Source: Phosphoribacter sp964647395 (GTDB lineage Bacteria; Actinomycetota; Actinomycetes; Actinomycetales; Dermatophilaceae). From it: a DNA stretch of 12,739 nucleotides. The position numbers and the translations under genes are program-made. Every line of letters starts with the position of its first letter. Position 1 is the stretch's first letter. The stretch covers positions 1 through 12,739 of the forward strand of contig CAZYHR010000096.1 in assembly GCA_964647395.1 (NCBI GenBank), in the 5' to 3' direction. Shown here piece after piece: positions 1 through 6,858 of this stretch. The notes beneath the pieces are model-generated. The model was not told the DNA's origin and did no database searches. It saw only the letters and a list, made by a program, of their open reading frames with translations.

Positions 1-44
1 CCAGATCCTCAAGAAAGCAAACCGGCAACAGACTTCAAACGCGG

Positions 45-69
45 GGCACTAGCTGTGCCTCTTTTTGTT
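45..69 (+). terminator. Rho-independent terminator of a gene left of the window
   Basis: Arms GGCAC (45-49) and GTGCC (55-59) enclose a five-base loop and are followed by a T-rich tail (60-69, with five consecutive T at 62-66). This is the only classical hairpin plus U-tract seen in the window. It implies a plus-strand gene or RNA ending just left of position 1. The first 120 bases are also clearly richer in A+T than the rest. Confidence 0.6.
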
Positions 70-104
70 CCCTGCAACGAGACCAGCGTAGCAGATACGA
101 ACCC

Positions 105-149
105 GAATCCGATCCATTGCTGGATCTGATCCGAGATCGGATCCGATCT
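105..149. promoter_or_regulatory. Candidate operator for the TetR-family regulator (GATC-rich palindromes)
   Basis: A perfect 16-bp palindrome, AGATCGGATCCGATCT, lies at 134-149. Just upstream, GATCCA and TGGATC form a second inverted repeat (111-126, 4-nt centre). The tetramer GATC occurs six times here (111, 123, 128, 135, 140, 145). TetR-family repressors bind palindromes of this size, usually beside their own gene. A possible -10 box TATCCT at 174-179 would put the palindrome just upstream of the -35 region. That the neighbouring TetR protein binds here is inference. Confidence 0.5.
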
Positions 150-252
150 GCCGCTGTATCCGCTCCACGAGTGTATCCTCGAAGGGGCCGTGAGCGGGGT
201 CACCCGCGCAGCGTCGGCGGGTGTGGACTGGCAGGGCAGCAGGAGAGAGCGG

Positions 253-981
253 ATGTCGGAGCAGGGAGGTCTGTCGCGCAAGCGTGCGCAGACCCAGATC
301 AAACTGATGCGGGCCGCGGCCGAGGTGTTCACCGAACGAGGCATCATGGCCAGCACCGTGGAGCAGATCTGTGAGCGGGCCGGGTTCACCCGCGGCGCCT
401 TCTACTCGAACTTCGAGACCAAGGAGGCGCTCTGCGAGGAGTTGATGCGCAGCGAGAAGGCGTTCTACGAGAAGGCCTTCGCCCGTGGCGTGACCGCCGT
501 CGCCGAGCACTTCAAGGTGCACCCGGACGACCGGGCCAAGCAGGGCCTGGACCTGGTCGAGGTGGCCCTGCACATCCTGCTGCCGTATCTGTTCACCCCG
601 ACGCCCGAGGACGACGAGGTGGGCGCCACCGCGAGCATCCTCTACGTCGAACTGGGCATGCACGCGATCCGGGAGCCGGCCTTCCGGCCCGCCTACCTGG
701 ACTACCAGGGCGCCTGGACCGGGCCGTTCGGCTACCTGCTCGAGCACGTCTTCGGGCTGTGCGGCCTGCGCCTGGTCACGAGCGTGGAGGAGGCCGTCGT
801 CCTGCTCGGGGCGATCTACGAGCGGGCCACCCGCGACTCGTTCGTGCTGCAGACCCTCGAGGAACGCGCCGACCACCTGCACCGCATGCTGCTGCTCATG
901 GCCCGGCTGCTCACCGAGCCGATCGAGCCGCTGTCGCCGGACACCGAGATCCCCGGCTGGTCGCAGACCGCGGCCAGCTAG
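253..981 (+). CDS. TetR/AcrR-family transcriptional regulator
   Basis: A 242-aa protein, normal length for one-component TetR-family repressors. The N-terminal DNA-binding domain (about residues 10-60) has the typical helix-turn-helix: T35 to C40, then AGFTRGAFYSNF (about 43-54) and TKEAL (56-60). The rest is the helical ligand and dimer domain, which does not reveal the ligand. The ATG at 253 is chosen because AGGAGAG lies at 241-247 and because it gives the usual short N-terminus; an in-frame GTG at 190 lacks both. A GATC-rich palindrome about 100 bp upstream suggests autoregulation. The next gene, xth, is convergent, so the regulator's target may be its own gene or one left of the window. 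Family is certain; regulon unknown. Confidence 0.93.
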   Translation: MSEQGGLSRKRAQTQIKLMRAAAEVFTERGIMASTVEQICERAGFTRGAFYSNFETKEALCEELMRSEKAFYEKAFARGVTAVAEHFKVHPDDRAKQGLDLVEVALHILLPYLFTPTPEDDEVGATASILYVELGMHAIREPAFRPAYLDYQGAWTGPFGYLLEHVFGLCGLRLVTSVEEAVVLLGAIYERATRDSFVLQTLEERADHLHRMLLLMARLLTEPIEPLSPDTEIPGWSQTAAS

Positions 982-986
982 CGGGA

Positions 987-1018
987 GGCCGGGCGGCGCC
1001 GGTGCCGCTGGCCCGGCC
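987..1018. terminator. GC hairpin between convergent tetR-type gene and xth
   Basis: Arms GGCCGGGC (987-994) and GCCCGGCC (1011-1018) are perfectly complementary, with a few further pairs inside. The hairpin lies in the 66-bp gap between two convergent genes. There is no U-tract, as is common in actinobacteria. It could serve both strands. Confidence 0.4.
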
Positions 1019-1026
1019 CGATCGGT

Positions 1027-1052
1027 CGGCCCGTTCAGTCGGCCCGTTCAGT
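1027..1052. repeat. 13-bp tandem duplication across the xth stop codon
   Basis: The 13-mer CGGCCCGTTCAGT occurs twice head to tail (1027-1039, 1040-1052) and a partial third copy begins at 1053. The xth stop codon (TGA on the minus strand, 1048-1050) lies in the second copy. The pattern is consistent with replication slippage; because the TGA is retained, the protein end is unaffected. Confidence 0.8.
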
Positions 1053-1839
1053 CGGCCAGGTCGACGATCACCGGAGCATGGTCGCTGGCGCCGACCCCCT
1101 TGCGCTCCTCCCGGTCGATGAGCGCACCCTCGACCCGGGTGGCCAGCGCCGGCGAGGCCAGCACGAAATCGATGCGCATGCCCTGCCGCTTCGGAAAACG
1201 CAGCCGCTGGTAGTCCCAATAGGTGTAGACCCCCGGCCCGGGCGCGTGCGGCCGCACGACATCGGCATACCCGGCCTCGACCACGGCGTCGAAGGCGGCG
1301 CGCTCGCGCGGCGACACGTGCGACTTGTCCGCGTAGAACTCCATGCTCCACACGTCCTCGTCGCGCGGGGCGATGTTCCAGTCGCCCATCAGGGCGATCT
1401 GGGCGCCGGGCTCCGCGGCCAGCCACCCGGCCGCAGCGTCGCGCAACGCCCCGAGCCAGGCCACCTTGTAGTCCATGTGCGGGTCGGTCAGGTGCCGGCC
1501 GTTGGGCACGTAAACCGACCAGATCCGCACCCCTGCGCACCGGGCGCCGAGCGCGCGCGCCTCCGGGTCGGCCGCCTCGCCCCACAGCGGCAGACCGGCG
1601 ACATCGATCCGCACGTCCTCGATGCCGACCCGGGACAGGATCGCCACCCCGTTCCACTGGTTGCGCCCGTGGTGGGCCACCTCGTAGCCGAGGGCCCGCA
1701 GCCGCTCGGCGGGGAACTGGTCGGGCCGGGTCTTGGTCTCCTGGATGGCCAGCACGTCGACGTCCGCCCGGCCCAGCCACGCCTCGAGCCGGTCGATCCG
1801 CGAGCGGATCGAGTTGACGTTCCAGGTCGCGATGCGCAC
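1048..1839 (-). CDS. xth: Exodeoxyribonuclease III (AP endonuclease, xth family)
   Basis: A 263-aa enzyme of the exonuclease/endonuclease/phosphatase fold, close to the family's usual length of about 260-270. It cleaves DNA at abasic sites and removes 3' blocks in base-excision repair. Family residues are present in order: N7 in the IATWNVNS start, E34 in IQET, Y100 before VPNG, D143 and N145 in MGDWN, D224 in MRIDFVL, and D253-H254 in the terminal SDH. These correspond to the Mg-binding and catalytic positions of E. coli XthA. The GTG at 1839 begins exactly at the conserved (M)RIATWN; the frame stays open further upstream but that part is not protein-like. TACCCT lies 6 nt before the GTG, suggesting leaderless transcription. 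It diverges from the SDR gene. Confidence 0.95.
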   Translation of the reverse strand: MRIATWNVNSIRSRIDRLEAWLGRADVDVLAIQETKTRPDQFPAERLRALGYEVAHHGRNQWNGVAILSRVGIEDVRIDVAGLPLWGEAADPEARALGARCAGVRIWSVYVPNGRHLTDPHMDYKVAWLGALRDAAAGWLAAEPGAQIALMGDWNIAPRDEDVWSMEFYADKSHVSPRERAAFDAVVEAGYADVVRPHAPGPGVYTYWDYQRLRFPKRQGMRIDFVLASPALATRVEGALIDREERKGVGASDHAPVIVDLAD

Positions 1840-1845
1840 GCCCTC

Positions 1846-1851
1846 AGGGTA
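1846..1851 (-). promoter_or_regulatory. Leaderless -10 box of xth
   Basis: TACCCT on the minus strand, separated by 6 nt from the GTG at 1839. No Shine-Dalgarno at normal spacing. The box overlaps one copy of the dispersed octamer GGTATGCC (1848-1855). Confidence 0.55.
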
Positions 1852-1855
1852 TGCC
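1848..1855 (+). repeat. Dispersed octamer GGTATGCC (one of seven exact copies)
   Basis: Exact copies read GGTATGCC on the plus strand at 1848-1855, 4006-4013, 9569-9576 and 11690-11697, and on the minus strand at 1264-1271, 5319-5326 and 8937-8944. Heptamer-only variants occur near 4979, 8666 and 11537. Five copies are in coding DNA and two are in gene leaders. At this base composition fewer than one copy would be expected by a simple independence estimate. Function unknown. Confidence 0.75.
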
Positions 1856-1934
1856 GCGGCCGCCCCCGCCGGTCCGCCCGCCGGGCTACCGCGCCCGGCC
1901 GGCCCTGCGGTGCGCGTCCCCCCCCGGCGCCCCC

Positions 1935-1940
1935 TACGCT
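1935..1940 (+). promoter_or_regulatory. Leaderless -10 box of the SDR gene
   Basis: TACGCT followed by 7 nt and then ATG at 1948. It lies in the 108-bp gap shared with divergent xth. Confidence 0.55.
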
Positions 1941-1947
1941 GAGCGCC

Positions 1948-2721
1948 ATGAGCACCGCCCTGGTCACCGGCGCCTCGTCCGGCATCGGCCGGTCCTTCGC
2001 CCGCCAGTTGGCCGAGCGGGGCCACGACCTGGTCGTCGTGGCTCGCGACCAGCAGCGGCTCGCCGCGTTGGCTGCCGAACTCGAGCGCGCCCACGGCGTG
2101 CGGGTCGAGGTGCTGGTGGCCGACCTGGCCGACCGCGACCAGGTCGAGCTCGTCGCGCGGCGGCTCGCCGACCGGGAGCGCCCGGTCGACCTGCTCGTCA
2201 ACAACGCCGGCTTCGGCCTGCGCAAGGGCTTCCTGGCCAACGACGTCCGGGCCGAGGAGGGCCTGCTCGACGTGCTCTGCCGGGCGGTGCTGGTGCTCTC
2301 GCACGCGGCGGCGCCCGCCATGCGCGAACGCGGCCGGGGGGCCGTCATCAACGTGTCGTCCGTCGCGGGCTTCCTTGCCATGGGCAGCTATTCGGCCGCC
2401 AAGGCGTGGGTCACGGCCTTCTCCGAGGGGCTGGCCGCCGAGCTGGCCGGCACCGGCGTCACGGTGACCGCGCTGTGCCCCGGCCTCACCCACACCGAGT
2501 TCCACGAGCGGGCCCGCCTCAAGATGTCCGGGCTGCCCGAGCCGCTGTGGCTGGACGCCGACCACCTGGTGCGCAGCTGCCTGCACGACGTCGCGCGGGG
2601 GCGGGTCGTCTCGGTGCCGGGTGCGGCCTACAAGGTCGTCGTCGGGGCGGTCCGGGTGCTGCCCCGCGGCCTGGTCCGCCGGGTGTCCGGCAGCCTCGGC
2701 GCTCGCCGGCGCCGCGGTTAG
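1948..2721 (+). CDS. Short-chain dehydrogenase/reductase (classical SDR)
   Basis: A 257-aa NAD(P)-dependent oxidoreductase with a Rossmann fold. The cofactor motif TGASSGIG is at residues 7-14, NNAG at 85-88, the catalytic serine in INVSS (S138), and YSAAK with Y148 and K152. The Ser-Tyr spacing is 10 residues instead of the more common 13, as in many actinobacterial SDRs of this kind. A CPG stretch after beta-6 is also typical. The C-terminus is rich in Arg and Val and may lie near the membrane. The substrate cannot be read from the sequence. pyrE starts 9 bp after its stop, so read-through is likely, although pyrE also seems to have its own promoter. Confidence 0.9.
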   Translation: MSTALVTGASSGIGRSFARQLAERGHDLVVVARDQQRLAALAAELERAHGVRVEVLVADLADRDQVELVARRLADRERPVDLLVNNAGFGLRKGFLANDVRAEEGLLDVLCRAVLVLSHAAAPAMRERGRGAVINVSSVAGFLAMGSYSAAKAWVTAFSEGLAAELAGTGVTVTALCPGLTHTEFHERARLKMSGLPEPLWLDADHLVRSCLHDVARGRVVSVPGAAYKVVVGAVRVLPRGLVRRVSGSLGARRRRG

Positions 2722-2724
2722 GCT
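2719..2724 (+). promoter_or_regulatory. Leaderless -10 box of pyrE, overlapping the SDR stop codon
   Basis: TAGGCT, whose first three bases are the TAG stop of the SDR gene, is followed by 6 nt and the GTG of pyrE. This would give pyrE a leaderless transcript independent of the SDR. Confidence 0.5.
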
Positions 2725-2730
2725 GAGGGC

Positions 2731-3282
2731 GTGACCGACCGCGACGCCCGTGCCCGACTGCTGCAGATCGTCAAGGACCAGGCCGTCGTCCACGGCCGGG
2801 TGACCCTGTCCTCGGGCCAGCAGGCCGACTACTACGTCGACCTGCGCCGGGTCACCCTCGACGGCGTCGCCGCGCCCCTGGTCGGCCCGGTCATGCTCGA
2901 CCTCGTGGCGGACCTGCAGTTCGACGCGGTCGGCGGGTTGACCATGGGTGCTGACCCGGTCGCGACGGCGATGCTGCACGCGGCGGCGGCCACCGGTCGC
3001 CGGCTGGACGCGTTCGTCGTGCGCAAGGCCGGCAAGGCGCACGGTCTGCAGCAGCGCATCGAAGGCCCGACGATCCAGGGCCGGCGGGTGCTCGTCGTCG
3101 AGGACACCTCGACGACCGGCGGGTCCGCGCTCGAGGCGGTCGCGGCCTGCCGTGCGGCCGGCGCCGAGGTCGTGGCGGTCGCCGTCATCGCCGACCGCTC
3201 CACCGGCGCCCAGGAGCGGGTCGAGGCCGAGGGCCTGGGCTACCGCTTCGTCTACGGCCTGGCCGAGCTGGGCCTGGGCTGA
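2731..3282 (+). CDS. pyrE: Orotate phosphoribosyltransferase
   Basis: A 183-aa type I phosphoribosyltransferase that joins orotate to PRPP to make OMP, step five of de novo pyrimidine synthesis in the cytosol. Features are the N-terminal SSGQQADYYVDLR (about 27-39), the flexible loop RKAGKAHG (98-105) that carries catalytic lysines, and the PRPP-binding motif VLVVEDTSTTGGSAL (120-134) with its paired acidic residues E124-D125. Length agrees with actinobacterial PyrE (about 175-190 aa). The GTG at 2731 is chosen because it gives the usual N-terminus and sits 6 nt after TAGGCT. No other pyr gene is in the window. Confidence 0.95.
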   Translation: MTDRDARARLLQIVKDQAVVHGRVTLSSGQQADYYVDLRRVTLDGVAAPLVGPVMLDLVADLQFDAVGGLTMGADPVATAMLHAAAATGRRLDAFVVRKAGKAHGLQQRIEGPTIQGRRVLVVEDTSTTGGSALEAVAACRAAGAEVVAVAVIADRSTGAQERVEAEGLGYRFVYGLAELGLG

Positions 3283-3353
3283 CCGGCCCGGCCGACCGGC
3301 TCCGGCGACCCGGCCCGCGCGCGACTTGCGGGGTGCCGATCCGGTCCACGCCT

Positions 3354-3359
3354 TAGGAT
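3354..3359 (+). promoter_or_regulatory. Leaderless -10 box of the lemA-family gene
   Basis: TAGGAT followed by 7 nt and ATG at 3367. No good -35 hexamer is seen at 16-19 nt. Confidence 0.5.
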
Positions 3360-3366
3360 CGGGACC

Positions 3367-4098
3367 ATGCGAACAGTCCTCATCGTCGTCGTGGTCGTCG
3401 TCGTCCTCGTGGCGCTGTGGTTCTTCGGGGCCTACAACGGCCTGATCAAGCTGCGCAACCTCGCTCAGGAGGCGTGGGCCCAGATCGACGTCGAGCTCAA
3501 GCGCCGGCACGACCTCATCGGCAACCTCGTCGGGACGGTCAAGGGCGACGCGGCGCGCGGGCGGGGCACGCCCGGGGCGGGGGCCCAGGCGCGCGCGGCG
3601 GCGATGTCGGGCGGCGGCTCGCCCGCTGAGGTCTCGCAGAAGGAGGCGGCGCTGACCCAGGCGCTGGTGCGCCTCAACGCCGTGGCCGAGGCCTATCCCG
3701 ACCTCAAGGCCAACAGCAACTTCACCGCCCTGCAGCAGGAACTCGCCGCCACCGAGGACCGCATCGCGTCCGCCCGGCGCTACTACAACGCCAACGTCCG
3801 CGAGCTCAACACCAAGATCGAGTCGATCCCGACCAACATCGTCGCGCCGATGGCGGGCGTGACCAAGATGGAGTACTTCGAGCTCGAGAGCCCCGCCGAG
3901 CGCGCGGCCCCGCAGGTGTCCTTCGACACCGGGCCCGCCCCCGCCACGGCCCCGCCGCCGGCGCCGCCCGCGATCCAGGACGCGCCCCCGGCCCAGCCGC
4001 AACTCGGTATGCCGCCCCAGGCGCAGCAGCCGGGCCCCACCCCGCCGCCCCCGCCGCCCGCCGGCCCCTGGGGCCAGCAGCCGCCCAGCCAGGGCTGA
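3367..4098 (+). CDS. LemA-family membrane-anchored protein with proline-rich tail
   Basis: A 243-aa protein. Residues 4-20 form one membrane anchor that is almost all valine (a GTC-rich simple repeat in the DNA). A LemA helical domain follows (about 24-187): EAWAQIDVELKRRHDL (35-50), QARAAAM (74-80), a stretch ending AVAEAYPDLKAN (105-116), then NANVRELNTKIES (131-143) and APQVSF near 181-186. Residues 187-243 are a low-complexity Pro/Gln/Ala tail. LemA function is poorly known; the family is thought to act at the cell envelope. Odd point: residues 52-73, normally among the most conserved, carry Gly, Asp, Arg or Pro where I would expect Pro, Glu, Tyr, His, Phe or Val (see findings), with the frame intact. 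It is convergent with the DedA gene, 28 bp away. Confidence 0.88.
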   Translation: MRTVLIVVVVVVVLVALWFFGAYNGLIKLRNLAQEAWAQIDVELKRRHDLIGNLVGTVKGDAARGRGTPGAGAQARAAAMSGGGSPAEVSQKEAALTQALVRLNAVAEAYPDLKANSNFTALQQELAATEDRIASARRYYNANVRELNTKIESIPTNIVAPMAGVTKMEYFELESPAERAAPQVSFDTGPAPATAPPPAPPAIQDAPPAQPQLGMPPQAQQPGPTPPPPPPAGPWGQQPPSQG

Positions 4099-4117
4099 TC
4101 CCCGGGTCGGGCTGGGC
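4083..4117. terminator. Candidate hairpin between convergent lemA-type and DedA genes
   Basis: Arms GCCCAGCC (4083-4090) and GGCTGGGC (4110-4117) are perfectly complementary with a 19-nt loop that includes the lemA-type stop codon. The convergent gap is only 28 bp, so a shared terminator has to overlap a coding end. No U-tract. Confidence 0.35.
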
Positions 4118-4126
4118 CCGTCCCGG

Positions 4127-4855
4127 TCAGTGCAGCGGGCCCTCCTCGGCGGCGGCGTCGGACTCGGCAACGATCTCGGCGGTCTCGGCGGTCGCCTCGG
4201 CGGGGGTGAGCTCGGGCTGGCCCTGGCGCTTGTGCTTCCAGTATTCGTAGACCATCGGCAGCACCGACAGCGCGACGATGAGGATGATCGCGTATTCGAG
4301 GTTGTTCTGCAGGAAGACGATGCTGCCCAGGAAGTAGCCGAGCAGGGTCAGGCCGGTGGCCCACAGCACCGCGCCGATCGCGGACCAGGTGAAGAACCGG
4401 CGCCGTTCCATGGCGCCGACGCCGGCCACGACGGTGATGTACGTCCGCACGATCGGCACGAACCGACCCCGCACCAGGGCCTTGTTGCCGTGCTTGTCGA
4501 AGAACTCGTGGGTCTTGTCGAAGTACTCCCGCTTGGTGAAGCGCCCGTTGCGGCGATAGAGCGCCGGGCCCATGGCGCGCCCGATCTCGTAGCCGACGAC
4601 GTTGCCGAGGAAGGCGAACGCCGACAGCAGCAGGCACGCGACCCCGATGTTCATCGGGATGCCGGGCTGTCCGCCCTCGTGCATCTTGATGAACATGCCG
4701 ATGGCGAACAGCAGCGAGTCCCCCGGCAGGATCGGGAAGAACAGCCCGCACTCGACGAAGATGATGGCGCACGAGACCCAGAACATCGCTCCGCCGAAGG
4801 TGGTCAGCAGCCACTCCGGCTTCATCCAGTCAGGGCCCAGGGTTGGAGGTGTCAC
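4127..4855 (-). CDS. DedA/VTT-domain integral membrane protein
   Basis: A 242-aa polytopic membrane protein of the DedA (SNARE-associated/VTT) family, implicated in lipid scrambling or carrier recycling and envelope homeostasis. Family signatures are E35 with FFPILPGDSLL (39-49), the re-entrant motif GNVVGYEIGR (84-93), and GRFVPIVRT (120-128) with the key Arg and Pro residues. Helices follow at about 130-150, 157-177 and 190-207. The last 35 residues are a soluble tail rich in Ala and Glu. The GTG at 4855 is chosen because TACCCT stands 8 nt upstream and the N-terminus fits the family; an ATG nearby is out of frame. It diverges from the SpoU-type gene across 94 bp. Confidence 0.92.
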   Translation of the reverse strand: MTPPTLGPDWMKPEWLLTTFGGAMFWVSCAIIFVECGLFFPILPGDSLLFAIGMFIKMHEGGQPGIPMNIGVACLLLSAFAFLGNVVGYEIGRAMGPALYRRNGRFTKREYFDKTHEFFDKHGNKALVRGRFVPIVRTYITVVAGVGAMERRRFFTWSAIGAVLWATGLTLLGYFLGSIVFLQNNLEYAIILIVALSVLPMVYEYWKHKRQGQPELTPAEATAETAEIVAESDAAAEEGPLH

Positions 4856-4863
4856 GACATACG

Positions 4864-4869
4864 AGGGTA
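4864..4869 (-). promoter_or_regulatory. Leaderless -10 box of the DedA gene
   Basis: TACCCT on the minus strand followed by 8 nt and the GTG at 4855. No Shine-Dalgarno is visible. Confidence 0.5.
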
Positions 4870-4935
4870 GGCGGGTCGCTGCCCGGTGCCCTAATCCGGC
4901 GCGGGCGGGCCGGCCGCCGGCGTCCTGGCCCGGCG

Positions 4936-4941
4936 TAGCCT
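4936..4941 (+). promoter_or_regulatory. Leaderless -10 box of the SpoU-type methyltransferase gene
   Basis: TAGCCT followed by 8 nt and GTG at 4950. With the DedA promoter it forms a divergent pair in 94 bp. Confidence 0.5.
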
Positions 4942-4949
4942 GACCCATC

Positions 4950-5585
4950 GTGAGCGAGCGTGAGGTGGGGGTCGGCCCGTATGCCGGTGATCCGCCACCG
5001 GGGGACCGTTGGGATCCGCAACTGCTCGCCGAGGGCGACCGGCGCAACGTCGTCGACCGGTATCGCTACTGGCGGCACGAGGCGATCGTCGCCGACCTGG
5101 CCGCCCGCCGCCATCCGCTGCACGTGGCCATCGAGAACCTCGGCCACGACTTCAACATCGGCTCGATCGTGCGGACCGCGAACGCCGTCAACGTCGCCGG
5201 CGTGCACGTGGTCGGCCGGCGCCGGTGGAACCGGCGCGGCGCGATGGTCACCGACCGCTACCTGGACGTGCGCCACCATGCCGACGCGCCGGCGCTGGCG
5301 GGCTGGGCGGCTGGGCGCGGCATACCGCTGCTCGGGGTCGACAACGTGGCCGGCAGCGTGCCGATCGAGACCTTCGACCTGCCCCGGGAGTGCGTGCTGG
5401 CCTTCGGCGAGGAGGGCCCGGGGCTCAGCGTCGACCTGCAGCGGCACTGTGCGGCGATCGTGCACATCGAGCAGTTCGGCTCGACCCGCTCGATCAACGC
5501 CGGCGCCGCGGCCGCGATCGCCATGCACGCGTGGGTGCGCCGGCACGTGTTCGGCCAGCGCCCGGGCGCGGGCCCCTACCCCTGA
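4950..5585 (+). CDS. TrmH/SpoU-family RNA 2'-O-methyltransferase
   Basis: A 211-aa SPOUT-class, S-adenosylmethionine-dependent methyltransferase expected to methylate a ribose 2'-OH in tRNA or rRNA. All three family motifs are present: motif 1, ENLGHDFNIGSIVRTANA (62-79, with N69 and R75); motif 2, FGEEGPGLS (152-160); motif 3, the knot region FGSTRSINAGAAAAIAMH (176-193, with S178, R180, N183). The first 55 residues are a short N-terminal extension without an L30e-like RNA-binding domain, as in the compact members. The target nucleotide cannot be deduced. The GTG start is supported by TAGCCT 8 nt upstream. A copy of the octamer GGCATACC at 5319-5326 uses a rare ATA isoleucine codon. Confidence 0.92.
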   Translation: MSEREVGVGPYAGDPPPGDRWDPQLLAEGDRRNVVDRYRYWRHEAIVADLAARRHPLHVAIENLGHDFNIGSIVRTANAVNVAGVHVVGRRRWNRRGAMVTDRYLDVRHHADAPALAGWAAGRGIPLLGVDNVAGSVPIETFDLPRECVLAFGEEGPGLSVDLQRHCAAIVHIEQFGSTRSINAGAAAAIAMHAWVRRHVFGQRPGAGPYP

Positions 5586-5596
5586 GCGGCACCCTG

Positions 5597-5614
5597 GCCA
5601 GCGGCCGGGCTGGC
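5597..5614. terminator. Candidate hairpin between convergent SpoU-type gene and hydroxy-acid dehydrogenase
   Basis: Arms GCCAGC (5597-5602) and GCTGGC (5609-5614) with a six-base loop, in the 43-bp gap between convergent genes. No U-tract. Confidence 0.35.
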
Positions 5615-5628
5615 GCGGCTGGTGCGGG

Positions 5629-6858
5629 TCAGTCGGCGACCCGCCAGTCGAGCCGCACATCCTCCGGGCTGAGGTCGCGCACCGACCGGACCCCCATGAG
5701 CTGCAGGGTGATCTGCAACTCGTGGGCCAGGATCTCGAAGACCCGGTCGACCCCGGCCTCGCCGCCGGCCATCAGCCCGTAGAGATAGCTGCGCCCGATC
5801 ATCGTGAAGTTCGCCCCCAGGGCCAGGGCGGCGAGGATGTCGCCCCCGGACGTGATGCCTGAGTCGAGGATGATCGGCAGGTCCGGGCCGACCGCCGCGC
5901 GGATCGACGGCAGCACCTGCAGGGGGACCGGTGGCCGGTCCAGTTGCCGGGCGCCGTGATTGGACAGATAGATGCCGTCGACGCCGTGGTCGGCCGCCAT
6001 CCTGGCGTCCTGCACCGTCTGGATGCCCTTGATGACCAACGGTCCCGGCCACGCCTGCCGGATCCATGCGAGGTCGTCGTAACTGAGCGTGGGGTCGAAC
6101 ATCCGGCCGATCACCGCGGTGGTCTGCGAGGTGGAGTCGGCCAGGGTGGCGAAGGTCAGCGGCTCGGTGGTGAGGAAGTCGAACCACCAGCGCGGCCGGT
6201 AGGACGCGTCGATCGCGGTGCGCAGCGACAGTTGGGGTGGGATCGTCATGCCGTTGCGCACGTCCCGGTAGCGCAGGCCACCGGTCGCCGTGTCGACGGT
6301 GACCAGCAGCACGTCGAAGCCGTTGTCCCGGGCCCGCTCGATGAGCTGCTCGCACAACTCGCGGCGGTCGCTCCACAGGTAGAGCTGGAACCACTTGCGG
6401 GTGTCCGGGGCGGCCGCGGCCAGGTCCTCGATCGAGGTCGTGCCGATCGTGGACAGGCCGAAGGGCACGCCGGCTCGGCCGGCGGCCCGGGCCCCGGCGC
6501 TCTCGCCGGCCGAGTGCATCATCCGGGTGAAGCCGGTCGGGGCGATGCCCACCGGTAGAGCCGAGGTCTGGCCGAAGATGTCGACCGACAGATCGACCTC
6601 GCCGACGTCGCGCAGCACGTGCGGACGCAGCTCGACCCGGGAGAAGGCCTCCAGGTTGCGGCGGGCGCCCACCTCGGAGTTGGCCGCGCCGTCGACGTAG
6701 TCGAACGCCGCCCGGGGGGTGACCCGGCGGGCGATCCGGCGCAGGTCGGCGATGTCGGCCGCGCCGGCGAGTCGGGCGCTGGTCCGGTTGAGCCGGATCG
6801 GGGCGAGCTGGATGAGCGGTCGCAGCTCGCTCCAGCGGGGCAGCCGCCGCCCGCTCAC
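5629..6858 (-). CDS. FMN-dependent alpha-hydroxy-acid dehydrogenase (L-lactate dehydrogenase/mandelate dehydrogenase type)
   Basis: A 409-aa TIM-barrel flavoenzyme that oxidises an L-2-hydroxy acid (lactate, mandelate or glycolate type) to the 2-oxo acid. Seen are FDYVDGAAN (52-60, Y54), PVGIAPTGF (102-110), the FMN-loop WFQLY (156-160), K277 in LVIKGIQ, and the active site SNHGARQLD (299-307) with proton-abstracting H301 and substrate-binding R304. The phosphate site is LDSGI...GGD and MIGRSYLYG (353-361). An Ala replaces the usual Gly after SNHG, which the family allows. The GTG at 6858 overlaps the transporter's TGA in the four bases GTGA, so translation is probably coupled; the frame stays open upstream but is not protein-like. 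The transporter may import the substrate. Exact substrate unknown. Confidence 0.93.
   Translation of the reverse strand: MSGRRLPRWSELRPLIQLAPIRLNRTSARLAGAADIADLRRIARRVTPRAAFDYVDGAANSEVGARRNLEAFSRVELRPHVLRDVGEVDLSVDIFGQTSALPVGIAPTGFTRMMHSAGESAGARAAGRAGVPFGLSTIGTTSIEDLAAAAPDTRKWFQLYLWSDRRELCEQLIERARDNGFDVLLVTVDTATGGLRYRDVRNGMTIPPQLSLRTAIDASYRPRWWFDFLTTEPLTFATLADSTSQTTAVIGRMFDPTLSYDDLAWIRQAWPGPLVIKGIQTVQDARMAADHGVDGIYLSNHGARQLDRPPVPLQVLPSIRAAVGPDLPIILDSGITSGGDILAALALGANFTMIGRSYLYGLMAGGEAGVDRVFEILAHELQITLQLMGVRSVRDLSPEDVRLDWRVAD

Noticed and set aside
134..149. Palindrome as a Dam-methylation or SeqA-type origin cluster
   Set aside because: GATC clusters have that meaning in gammaproteobacteria; this is an actinobacterial context without dnaA boxes or dnaA/dnaN genes nearby.
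9..389. Minus-strand open frames over the tetR-type gene and its upstream region
   Set aside because: Antisense to a convincing TetR protein; no ribosome site or family motif.
1078..1947. Plus-strand open frame leading into the SDR gene
   Set aside because: It is antisense to xth and has no domain-like sequence; the SDR begins at its conserved ALVTGASSGIG after the ATG at 1948.
3381..3411. GTC-rich microsatellite in the lemA-type gene
   Set aside because: It encodes the valine-rich membrane anchor; ordinary codon use for that helix explains it.
1840..4170. Very long minus-strand open frame continuing upstream of xth
   Set aside because: It runs antisense through the SDR, pyrE and lemA-type genes, whose motifs are clear; composition is Arg/Asp/Gly/His-rich as in high-GC shadow frames. 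Only the xth part is real.
4851..4875. Possible second ECF41 promoter near the DedA start (TGTCACG)
   Set aside because: The first box has a mismatch and no CGTC lies 16 nt downstream in the right orientation.
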